Positions 51,416 to 59,235 of a stretch of 64,000 nucleotides of DNA are shown piece by piece; position 1 is the first letter of the stretch; the number at the start of each line of letters is the position of its first letter. The notes below the pieces were generated by a model. That model did no database searches and was not told the DNA's origin. It saw only the letters and a program-made list of their open reading frames with translations. Made by a program: the position numbers and the translations under genes. Origin of the DNA: Bacillota bacterium (lineage in GTDB: Bacteria; Bacillota; Clostridia; DSM-8532); contig JAEZTB010000058.1 of assembly GCA_023443745.1 (NCBI GenBank), forward strand, positions 186,001-250,000. Reading direction: 5' to 3'.

Positions 51416-52144
51416 TCAGTCCCAATTCAAAAATATACGGGCATTGTAGACATACTGATCCGACCTGTAAGCATCCCTTTCATAGGAAAACTTGCGATCA
51501 TTATCAGTATAGCTTACCCCGGATACCCTTAAAACCGGTGTAGCCGAGGTCATGCGAAGAAGCTTTTTTTCATCGGCCGAGGCAGCGGAAGCTTCTATAA
51601 TGTTGTCCATAAAAGCAATGCGTATACCGTATTCTTCCTCAATGAGCCGATAAAGAGAAGCATCGAGCTGGAAGCGTTCCAGGCCGGGACAATACTGCTC
51701 GGGAATAAAAACCTCCTCCAGGGCCACCGGTATGTCGTTGGCACAGCGAAGGCGCTTGATGACATAGATTTCATCGTCCATTGAAAGGTCAAGGGCATGG
51801 GAGATATCTTCGCGCATCCTTTCCTTTTTGAAGTAAAGGACCTTGGTAGAAGGCACCAGGCCCTTACTTCGGGCTGACTCAGAAAAGCTCTTGATATTGC
51901 GTTGTTCAATTTTGCGTTTGGCAACAAAGGTGCCGCGGCCCTTTTCCCTGTAAAGCAGGCCTTCGGCTACCATTTGGTTCAAAGCCTGGCGCACCGTCAT
52001 ACGGCTGATATTATAGTTTTCAGACAGCTCTCTTTCAGAAGGAATAAGCTGTCCTTCCTCATATTCGCCGCTTTGTATTTTCTTTTGGACAAGCATCTTT
52101 AGTTGATAATAAACGGGTATGGGACTCTTTTTATCCAAAATCAT
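51416..52144 (-). CDS. GntR/HutC family regulator, NagR-like
   Basis: A 242-residue repressor. The N-terminal winged HTH shows SPIPVYYQLKMLVQKKIQSG, IPSERELSENYNISRMTVRQ and REKGRGTFVA. The C-terminal UTRA domain binds a sugar phosphate effector (YVIKRLRCANDIPVALEEVF, YEEYGIRIAFMDNIIEA-like region, FSYERDAYRSDQY end). Size and layout match NagR/DasR regulators that respond to GlcN-6-P or GlcNAc-6-P. Start ATG 52144 agrees with family N-termini; its ribosome binding site (AAGGA) is rather far. It has its own promoter and probably controls the cassette through the site at 51351-51374. Confidence 0.9.
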   Translation of the reverse strand: MILDKKSPIPVYYQLKMLVQKKIQSGEYEEGQLIPSERELSENYNISRMTVRQALNQMVAEGLLYREKGRGTFVAKRKIEQRNIKSFSESARSKGLVPSTKVLYFKKERMREDISHALDLSMDDEIYVIKRLRCANDIPVALEEVFIPEQYCPGLERFQLDASLYRLIEEEYGIRIAFMDNIIEASAASADEKKLLRMTSATPVLRVSGVSYTDNDRKFSYERDAYRSDQYVYNARIFLNWD

Positions 52145-52184
52145 CGGTTTATCCGTTCCTTGCTGAGGTATCTTTTCATGATTG

Positions 52185-52213
52185 AGTGTAATCCATTGTA
52201 TCGTAAAAGTCAA
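52185..52213 (-). promoter_or_regulatory. Promoter of the nagR-like gene
   Basis: Minus strand -35 TTGACT (52208-52213), 17 bp spacer, -10 TACACT (52185-52190). The -35 overlaps the tyrS stop codon. Confidence 0.65.
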
Positions 52214-53418
52214 AGCAGCCTGACAAAATTTTTCTTACCCGCCTGGAGAACATCTCCCGACTGAAGCTTCATTCTCAGGGTTTCCACCCTTGTACCATTG
52301 AGCTTGACTCCACCCTGGGCAATAAGCCTCCGTGCCTCACTGGAGCTTGTAGCAAAGCTCATGGCCACCAAAGCCCTGACCAAATCGGCAAGACCGGTCT
52401 CATCAAGCAGGGATGCTATTTCCAGAGTGGGGATATCTTCCGGAATGCCTTTATCTCTGAATACGAGATCAAAATGTTCCCTTGCTTTGTCTGCGGCATC
52501 CACACCATGGTACAGCCTTACAATTTCATGGGCCAGCTCAATTTTGACAGTGCGCGGATTCTCCCCTGCTTCCAACCTTTTTTGAATATGCTCTACCGCA
52601 TCGGGGTGAAGATCGGTACAGAGCTCGAAGAATCGGACAATTAAGGTATCGGGTATGGTCATGGTCTTTTCAAACATAATCTCCGGCGTTTCATGTATGC
52701 CTATGCTGTTTCCCAGGCTCTTGCTCATTTTCTCAACGCCGTCCATACCCTCCAGGATAGGCATAAAGAGTGCAATCTGGCTCTCCTGATCAAAGTGCTT
52801 CTGGAGGTCCCTGCCCATTAAGATGTTAAAGCGCTGATCGGTTCCACCCATCTCAATATCTGCCTTTAAGGCCACTGAATCATAGGCCTGCATCAAGGGG
52901 TAAAAGAGCTCATGCAGCCCTATGGCCGCATTATTTTGGAACCTGTTTTTGAAATCATCCCGCTCAAGAATTCTGGCCACGGTAGTCTTCCCGGCAAGCT
53001 TCAAGACATCGGAAAAAGTGAGCTGTGAAAGCCACTCACTATTAAAGCACACCCTTGTTTTTTCAGGTATGAGTATTTTAAAGAGCTGTTCCTGGTAGGT
53101 TCGAGCGTTTTCCACAACCTCCTCCCGGGAGAGCTGCCTTCTGGTTTTGGATTTACCGGACGGATCACCGATCATACCGGTGAAATCTCCCAGAATAATG
53201 ATCGCCTCATGGCCTAATTCCTGAATTTGTCGAATTTTACGAAGCACCACCGCATGCCCCAGATGTAAATCCGGAGCCGTAGGATCAAGGCCCAGCTTTA
53301 CCTTGAGAGACCTTCCTTCTCGTTCTGCCCTTTCAAGCTTTTGCTTGAGCTCGGAGACCTCGATAATCTCCGCGGCACCTTTCTGAATAATTCTGATCTG
53401 TTCGTCAATGCTTTTCAT
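52210..53418 (-). CDS. tyrS: Tyrosyl-tRNA synthetase
   Basis: Charges tRNA-Tyr. The 402-residue class I enzyme has the HIGH-type motif as DLHLGHAVVL near residue 51, GDFTGMIGDPSGKSKTR, the tyrosine site EMGGTDQRFNI, and KMSKSLGNSIG near residue 230. A C-terminal S4 domain follows (SSEARRLIAQGGVKLNG). The sequence style (DPSGKSKTRRQL) fits the TyrZ/TyrRS2 branch more than the TyrS1 branch. Transcription is governed by a Tyr-specific T-box leader. Confidence 0.95.
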   Translation of the reverse strand: MKSIDEQIRIIQKGAAEIIEVSELKQKLERAEREGRSLKVKLGLDPTAPDLHLGHAVVLRKIRQIQELGHEAIIILGDFTGMIGDPSGKSKTRRQLSREEVVENARTYQEQLFKILIPEKTRVCFNSEWLSQLTFSDVLKLAGKTTVARILERDDFKNRFQNNAAIGLHELFYPLMQAYDSVALKADIEMGGTDQRFNILMGRDLQKHFDQESQIALFMPILEGMDGVEKMSKSLGNSIGIHETPEIMFEKTMTIPDTLIVRFFELCTDLHPDAVEHIQKRLEAGENPRTVKIELAHEIVRLYHGVDAADKAREHFDLVFRDKGIPEDIPTLEIASLLDETGLADLVRALVAMSFATSSSEARRLIAQGGVKLNGTRVETLRMKLQSGDVLQAGKKNFVRLL

Positions 53419-53491
53419 TCCTGCTCCTCCTCAATTCATAGTTTATGCTGTTTATGCTCTTCCATAAGCTTTTTTCGGTTTGGCTTAACGC

Positions 53492-53800
53492 AAAAAAAGC
53501 CTTCATCCTCAATAAAGAGGACGAAAGCTTATGACTACGTGGTACCACCCCAATTTATCGTTGCTAAAGAAGGCAACGACCTTTATCAGACACGACTTTA
53601 TAAAGTGTATGTCCTAGCACGGTAACGTGTGCAGGCGACGGCACAGCCTACTTAAGATTAAACTCTTTTGGTGTGCGGCTCCAAGATGTATTCAATCACC
53701 CGCATCCTGCCCCTCTCACCTACCGGGAACTCTCTTTTGGAAAAAAGTGATTTACTTCTTCTTTTCAAAGCCTTTTCGCTTTATTCATTTTAATCAGCTT
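53492..53800 (-). promoter_or_regulatory. T-box leader of tyrS, Tyr specifier
   Basis: Minus strand tRNA-responsive attenuator. The T-box core GGGGTGGTACCACG is at 53538-53551. The terminator hairpin is at 53497-53530 (AAGCTTTCGTCCTC paired with GAGGATGAAGGCTT), followed by seven Ts. In stem I the context GAATACATC places TAC (tyrosine) at 53688-53690. It fills most of the gap between tyrS and the MFS gene. Confidence 0.92.
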
Positions 53801-53806
53801 GCATGT

Positions 53807-53835
53807 ATCTTACCATGAAGTTTACATTAATGCAA
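53807..53835 (-). promoter_or_regulatory. Promoter of the tyrS T-box transcript
   Basis: Minus strand -35 TTGCAT (53830-53835), 17 bp spacer, -10 TAAGAT (53807-53812). Confidence 0.65.
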
Positions 53836-53838
53836 GGC

Positions 53839-55020
53839 TTAGACTGATGGTTGGCATTTCTTCTCATTATCCTTATAGAGAAGCAGACACAGAATAGCTG
53901 CAAAGCCTATAATGCTCAGGCTGATAAAAGCTATTCCCAGTGAAAAGTGATTACTGATAAAACCCGTTATAGCAGGCCCTATCCACATGCCAACGCCATA
54001 AATGGCCTGAAATGCGCTAAGTGCTGTAGATCGTGTTTCAGAAGGTAAATGCGCAACCGACTGTGCCATAAAAAGCGGAAGCAGAAGGCCCCTCCCGCAG
54101 CCGGCTATAAATAAAATGCCTAACATAAGGGGAGTACTGATTATGATGGGGAAAAAGAACATGGTTATCGAAAGTATGGCAAACCCCGCAATAGCTGTCC
54201 ATTTTGCACCAAGTTGCCTTCTTAGAAACCCTACAGCAAGTGGTGCCGCAAAAGTTGCAGGAAGTATGGCAAGTGTTGTGCCAAGCCCTTTTTCAAAATC
54301 ACTTGCGTTAATATTGTTTAGGAGTGTAGGGACAAAACCGGTCAGAGAGGATGTCGAAATAGCTTGCAGCAATAGGGCCATCATGGAATAAAACAGTAAC
54401 TTTGTATCTTTGGCGACTAAAATAAAGCTGCTCAGCTTTACCTTCTCGCCCATTGATTCATAGGTTTCGTCAATAAAGAATAATAACACCAAGCCAATAA
54501 AGGAAGCTAATATTGAGATCGTAAAAGTCCATTTTACATTTAAGTACTGTGCTATTATTCCTCCGAAAAAAACACCCAAGATTTGGCCCAGCGCCATTAG
54601 CGAGTTAATAATGCCAATGGAGCGGGAGCTATCATCTTTCTCATCCAGCGCACCGTATGTCGTTACAAAAATGGCCCAATTGGAAACCGCAACCCCCGCC
54701 AGAGCCCTTGCTAGTAGTAACATTCCCGAGGAAGTAAAAAAGTAAAAGCAAAGACTGCTTATCAGGGAGGCGAACAGCCCTAAATATAGAAAGAGGCGGC
54801 GATTCTCAAGGATATCCGATAAAAGGCCAAAAGGAATCCGAAGGAGCATTTGAGCCAGGCCATAGGAGCTTAATATTAAACCTACCATGGTTAAGGACGC
54901 GCCTACAGATGAAGAATAAGTACTTAAAACGGGTACATATATGTAATTTGAAAACCATAGCAAGAGTATAATGACCACCATAAGTTTTCGTTGAACCCGC
55001 TTGGATATTCGTTTACCCAC
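53839..55020 (-). CDS. MFS transporter
   Basis: A 393-residue permease with twelve predicted helices. The loop 2-3 signature is visible as RIPFGLLSDILENRRLFLYL near residue 60, and the duplicated half has GCGRGLLLPLFMAQSVAHLP. It resembles drug or sugar efflux members, but substrate cannot be read. Start taken as GTG 55020, with GGAGG 5 nt upstream; the frame extends to a TTG at 55053 without a ribosome binding site. It lies 54 bp downstream of rng and could be read through from it. Confidence 0.88.
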   Translation of the reverse strand: MGKRISKRVQRKLMVVIILLLWFSNYIYVPVLSTYSSSVGASLTMVGLILSSYGLAQMLLRIPFGLLSDILENRRLFLYLGLFASLISSLCFYFFTSSGMLLLARALAGVAVSNWAIFVTTYGALDEKDDSSRSIGIINSLMALGQILGVFFGGIIAQYLNVKWTFTISILASFIGLVLLFFIDETYESMGEKVKLSSFILVAKDTKLLFYSMMALLLQAISTSSLTGFVPTLLNNINASDFEKGLGTTLAILPATFAAPLAVGFLRRQLGAKWTAIAGFAILSITMFFFPIIISTPLMLGILFIAGCGRGLLLPLFMAQSVAHLPSETRSTALSAFQAIYGVGMWIGPAITGFISNHFSLGIAFISLSIIGFAAILCLLLYKDNEKKCQPSV

Positions 55021-55074
55021 GTGCACCTCCAACTGCCCACAAGAATGCTTCAAGATGAGGGCTTTTAAGTCCCC

Positions 55075-56553
55075 CTAAATCAGGGCTTTTTTCAGCAAAA
55101 CCTCTTCATAATCTACCTCGTGGGAAGCCACAAGGTTGATTTTACTGTTGTGAAGCGTTTCTAGCTTTGATATATTATCCTTTTCACTGCCTTCTAAAAT
55201 TTTAAGAATTTCAGGATGAACATGAGCTTCCACATAGCCTGAGGGTACATCAGCCATATGGGAAGCAATACGCTTTTCAATACGGCGCGCTATTGTGACG
55301 GGAGAAATGCGATAGCCCGCACCCTGACAAGCACGGCAATCCACAGTAAGGCTTTTATAAAGGGGCTGGCGTATTTTTTTTCGGGTTATTTCCACAAGGC
55401 CCAGGCTCGTCATGCCCATGACCATGGTTTGAGTCTTGTCGGCCTTAACCGCTTCGCGCAGGGTTTGAACCACCTGTTCCCGGTGTTCCTTTTGGTGCAT
55501 ATCAATAAAATCCACAATGATAATGCCGCTTAAATCCCTAAGCCGTATTTGTCGGGCAATAGCCTTGGCAGCCTCCACATTGATTTTATAAGCCGTTTCC
55601 TCCAGGTCTGTTTTACCCACAAATTTTCCGCTGTTCACATCAATAACGGTCAGGGCTTCAGTTCGGTCAAAAACCAGATAGGCTCCGCTCTTAAGCCACA
55701 TCTTTCTGGACAGGGCCTCCATAAGAGCGCTTTCTACATGATAATATTCAAACATGTCATAGTTCTTGGAAAAGTACTCGACCTTCATTTTAAGACCTGG
55801 CGAAGCATCATCAAGAAGAGCCAGTATCTTTTCATATTCATCCCTGTCATTGATGAGGAACCGGTTGATATCGGCGGTAAGATATTCGCGCACAGCATGG
55901 GCGATTATGCCGGGTTCTCCGTAAAGGAGCCTTGGGACAGCACCCTTTTGCTCTTTTTTAATAAGAAGCTCCATGTGCTCTTTAAGATTCTGAATATCCT
56001 CCACTAACTTTTCTTCAGGAACATTTTCCGAAGCAGTCCTCATAATGAGGCCTGCGTTTTCAGGCCGGTATTTCTGGGCAATGCTTTTAAGGCGTTTTCG
56101 TTCATCCGGGTTCTCTATTTTTTTCGAGATGCCGGAAACATTACCGTTAGGCATCATAACCGTACACCTTCCAGCCAGCGACAAACGTGCACTAACCCGT
56201 GGCCCCTTGCTTCCTGTTGGCTCCTTAATAACTTGCACCGAGATTTCCTGGCCCTGGGAAAGGAGTTCGGAAATCTCCGGAAAGCCATCCCCGGACAGCA
56301 GCATATCTCCCTCGTCGTTATAGTTTATCGGAACAACGTCCTTTACATAAAGAAAGGCGTTTTTATCAAGGCCAATATTCACAAAGGCCGACTGCATACC
56401 TGGCAGCACACGCTCAACCCTGCCTCGATAAATATTGCCCACAAGGCTTTCACTTTCACGTTTTCCAATATATATTTCCGCAGGTATACTGTTTTCCAAT
56501 ACAGCTACTCGAATTTCCCCAAGGCCAACATCCACCAGTACGTCCTTAACCAT
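55075..56553 (-). CDS. rng: Ribonuclease G/E family endoribonuclease
   Basis: RNase G/E cleaves single-stranded RNA in rRNA maturation and mRNA decay. The 492-residue product has an S1 domain near residues 35-125 (VGNIYRGRVERVLPGMQSAF), the catalytic Asp motifs TVIDVNSGKF and IIIVDFIDM, and the zinc-link CxxC (CRACQG) near residue 402. It lacks the long C-terminal scaffold of RNase E. Start ATG 56553 overlaps the upstream TIGR03936 gene by 8 bp with GAGGTG before it. The operon TIGR03960-TIGR03936-rng is typical of Clostridia, where ribosomal L21/L27 genes often follow; here they do not. Confidence 0.94.
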   Translation of the reverse strand: MVKDVLVDVGLGEIRVAVLENSIPAEIYIGKRESESLVGNIYRGRVERVLPGMQSAFVNIGLDKNAFLYVKDVVPINYNDEGDMLLSGDGFPEISELLSQGQEISVQVIKEPTGSKGPRVSARLSLAGRCTVMMPNGNVSGISKKIENPDERKRLKSIAQKYRPENAGLIMRTASENVPEEKLVEDIQNLKEHMELLIKKEQKGAVPRLLYGEPGIIAHAVREYLTADINRFLINDRDEYEKILALLDDASPGLKMKVEYFSKNYDMFEYYHVESALMEALSRKMWLKSGAYLVFDRTEALTVIDVNSGKFVGKTDLEETAYKINVEAAKAIARQIRLRDLSGIIIVDFIDMHQKEHREQVVQTLREAVKADKTQTMVMGMTSLGLVEITRKKIRQPLYKSLTVDCRACQGAGYRISPVTIARRIEKRIASHMADVPSGYVEAHVHPEILKILEGSEKDNISKLETLHNSKINLVASHEVDYEEVLLKKALI

Positions 56554-57247
56554 TGGCCACCTCAAAAGGGCTTTTCCATTCGTTAAAGGTGGATGCGTAC
56601 AGGGCTTTGCGATGCGTGGCCAGGGTTTTTACCGCAAGACCGGTCTCCTGGTTGAATGCCTCCATCAAAAGATCTGCCCTTAGATTATTTTCGGCTCCGG
56701 CACTTAAAAAGGCTTCAAGGCTGAATTTATTGCCGTCTTTCTTACAGGTCGACAAGGCATAGATCATGGGTCTGATATTGACCGGGCGCATGCCCTTCTT
56801 GGTCTTTTTCATGACTGAAATCTCTTCCTTTGAAAGCAAGCCTTGAACCAGATTATCCATTTCAAAATGGCTCAGGGGCCTTTCAGTTTCAAAAGTGATT
56901 TCATATCGTGCAGCTGAGATCTGATTCATGATATTATCTTTCCTGTTATGCTCCACAGCAGCCAGCACACGTATTCCCGCCGGAAGGCTTCGGTTGATGG
57001 CCTCAATAAAGCTCTCAGAGCTTATATCCTGCTCCAGCTCAATATCTGCAAACTCAGAATCAGAAGTCAAGCCGATGGACATAGGAAGACCGAAAACCAG
57101 CTTCTGTCTTGGATTGAAGCCCTGAGTATAAGCCACGGGAAGCCCCGACCGCTTGAGGGCTCTTTCAAAAACCCTGAGAATATCTAAATGAGCAATATAT
57201 TTCAACCCTTCATCCCGGGAAAATTTAAACCTCAACGCTTTCGTCAT
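56546..57247 (-). CDS. TIGR03936 family radical-SAM-associated protein (DUF2344)
   Basis: A 233-residue protein of unknown reaction that is always found next to, or fused with, TIGR03960 radical SAM proteins. Recognisable stretches are RFKFSRDEGLKYIAHLDILR at the N-terminus and AYTQGFNPRQKLVFGLPMSI near residue 40. It overlaps the radical SAM gene by 23 bp and rng by 8 bp, so the three are translationally coupled. The partner and operon suggest RNA or ribosome modification, but this is not established. Confidence 0.9.
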   Translation of the reverse strand: MTKALRFKFSRDEGLKYIAHLDILRVFERALKRSGLPVAYTQGFNPRQKLVFGLPMSIGLTSDSEFADIELEQDISSESFIEAINRSLPAGIRVLAAVEHNRKDNIMNQISAARYEITFETERPLSHFEMDNLVQGLLSKEEISVMKKTKKGMRPVNIRPMIYALSTCKKDGNKFSLEAFLSAGAENNLRADLLMEAFNQETGLAVKTLATHRKALYASTFNEWKSPFEVANG

Positions 57248-59111
57248 ACCCTAAACCCCGCTTTGTTTTTGTGCATATTCCAGCTTTATATACCTGGGCT
57301 CCGCACATGGAGCAGCCAACGGCGCAGTTTCTGGTAAGATCCCCTTCGTAGGCCTTTTCACTTTCTCTCTGTAAAAAGCTCTTGGAAATACCCATATCAA
57401 TATGATCCCAGGGCAGAACCTCAGAATACTCCCGTCTTCTGTTGGCATAGAATTTGGGATCTATGCCACATTCCTTAAAGGCCTCCATCCATTTGTCGAA
57501 GGAGAAAAATTCATCCCATCCGTCAAATTTACAGCCCTTTTTCCAGGCGGTATAAAGCACTTCCCCAACTTTCCTGTCCCCTCTGGCCAGTACGGCTTCC
57601 ATGAAGCTTAGCTTGGCATCATGATAGTTATAGTCAATCTTCCGGGTGCGCTTTTTTATGCGATCCTTTAAATGATATTGCTTTTCCATCAGACTTTCCA
57701 TGTCGTCCATGGGTTCCCACTGAAAAGGTGTAAACGGCTTGGGAACAAAGCATGAGGTACTTAAGGTAATCCTAAGCGCCTTACTGTATTCTCCAGGAAG
57801 TCCGCGGCAGGATTCAATGAGGTTGATGCCCATATCGGCAATTCCGTCCACATCCTCCATGGTCTCGGTGGGAAGTCCTGTCATAAAGTAAAGCTTTATA
57901 GAGCTCCAGCCTCCGGCAACCGCAAGCTTAGCCGAATTAATCAAATTTTCGTCTGTGATGCCCTTGTTGATGACATCCCTGAGTCTCTGAGTTCCTGCCT
58001 CAGGTGCAAAAGTAAGCCCGCTTTTTCGTACCTTGGACACCTTTTCCATAAGTCCCAATGAAAAGTTATCCACGCGAAGGGATGGAAGCGATAAGCTGAC
58101 CTTCTCCGCCTCAGTATAGTCAATGAGGTTATTGCAGAGCTCCGGAAGGCTGGAATAGTCACTGGTACTTAATGAGACCAGCGAAATTTCCTCATAGCCT
58201 GTTTTTTCAACCGATGCTTTAGCCAGCTCCAAAAGCTTTTGGTGACTCCGCTCCCGTACCGGGCGGTAAATAAAACCTGCCTGGCAGAACCGACAGCCGC
58301 GCACGCAGCCCCGGAAAACCTCCAGCATAATACGGTCGTGAACCGTTCCCACGTAAGGGACAATGATTTCATCAGGGAAGTCTACCGCATCAAGCTCCTG
58401 GATTAACCGACGCTTGACAGAATCAGGCGCTTCAGGACTATTGGGAAGCACATCCTTAATGGTGCCGTCTTCATGATAGGAGACATTATAAAGGGAAGGG
58501 ACATAAACACCCTCAATACGGGCAATACGCTTTAAAAAGCGATCGCGGCTTTCGTCCGCTTCCTTCCACTTTTTATATTCATCAATAATCTCAAGTGTTA
58601 CTTCTTCGCCCTCACCTATGACAAAAAAATCAAAGAAATCGGCAAGAGGCTCTGGATTGCAGGCGCAGGGGCCTCCTGCAAGGACAAAGGGCATACCCTC
58701 GGTACGGTCCTTGACAAGAGGAGGAATCCCCCCCAGATCCAGCATATTGAGAATGTTTGTGTAGCTCATTTCGTACTGAAGGGTGAAGCCTACCAGATCA
58801 AACTCCGAAAGGGGCGTGAAGGTCTCCAGGGTATAGAGCGGCAAACCATTTTCTCGAAGAACGGCCTCCATGTCAACCCATGGGGCAAAAGCCCTTTCGC
58901 AATAGGTATCTTCACGCTTATTGAGAATATGGTAGAGAATTTTCATACCCAGATGGGACATGCCGATCTCATAATCATCAGGAAAACAAAATGCAAAACG
59001 GACCGCAACACTCGCCGGATCCTTTTTAACCATATTCCATTCATTCCCTGTATATTTGGCTGGTTTTTCAACCTTTAATAAAAGACTGTCATCCAATTTT
59101 ATTTGCATCAT
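57225..59111 (-). CDS. TIGR03960 family B12-binding-domain/radical SAM protein
   Basis: A 628-residue radical SAM enzyme. The N-terminal 200 residues form a B12-binding-like domain (FCFPDDYEIGMSHLGMKILY, GFTLQYEMSYTNILNMLDLG). The radical SAM cluster motif is RGCVRGCRFCQAGF (CxxxCxxC) near residue 270, with a SAM barrel after it. The C-terminus has further Cys (NCAVGCSMCGAQ). Product unknown. Start ATG 59111 fits family N-termini but has no ribosome binding site; a GGAGG upstream serves a 6-codon open frame instead. Confidence 0.9.
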   Translation of the reverse strand: MMQIKLDDSLLLKVEKPAKYTGNEWNMVKKDPASVAVRFAFCFPDDYEIGMSHLGMKILYHILNKREDTYCERAFAPWVDMEAVLRENGLPLYTLETFTPLSEFDLVGFTLQYEMSYTNILNMLDLGGIPPLVKDRTEGMPFVLAGGPCACNPEPLADFFDFFVIGEGEEVTLEIIDEYKKWKEADESRDRFLKRIARIEGVYVPSLYNVSYHEDGTIKDVLPNSPEAPDSVKRRLIQELDAVDFPDEIIVPYVGTVHDRIMLEVFRGCVRGCRFCQAGFIYRPVRERSHQKLLELAKASVEKTGYEEISLVSLSTSDYSSLPELCNNLIDYTEAEKVSLSLPSLRVDNFSLGLMEKVSKVRKSGLTFAPEAGTQRLRDVINKGITDENLINSAKLAVAGGWSSIKLYFMTGLPTETMEDVDGIADMGINLIESCRGLPGEYSKALRITLSTSCFVPKPFTPFQWEPMDDMESLMEKQYHLKDRIKKRTRKIDYNYHDAKLSFMEAVLARGDRKVGEVLYTAWKKGCKFDGWDEFFSFDKWMEAFKECGIDPKFYANRRREYSEVLPWDHIDMGISKSFLQRESEKAYEGDLTRNCAVGCSMCGAQVYKAGICTKTKRGLGYDESVEV

Positions 59112-59114
59112 ATT

Positions 59115-59145
59115 TTAAGGATGCAGTTCATGCATCCTATCCTCC
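59115..59145 (-). promoter_or_regulatory. Six-codon upstream frame and hairpin before the radical SAM gene
   Basis: GGAGG (59141-59145) is 5 nt before an ATG at 59135, which opens ATG CAT GAA CTG CAT CCT TAA (59115-59135). The next in-frame codon but one is the radical SAM start (59111). The same bases form an 8-bp hairpin, AGGATGCA/TGCATCCT with a 5-nt loop (59118-59138). This could couple or limit translation of the downstream gene. Confidence 0.5.
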
Positions 59146-59188
59146 AAGGTAAAAAGGTAATGTCTGTATTGTTTGAGAAAATTAATCC

Positions 59189-59216
59189 ACTATACATCAT
59201 ACCTTAAGAAGGTCAA
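59189..59216 (-). promoter_or_regulatory. Promoter of the TIGR03960-TIGR03936-rng operon
   Basis: Minus strand -35 TTGACC (59211-59216), 16 bp spacer, -10 TATAGT (59189-59194), about 75 bp before the radical SAM start. Confidence 0.65.
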
Positions 59217-59235
59217 AAAGACAAGGTAGCGGTCT

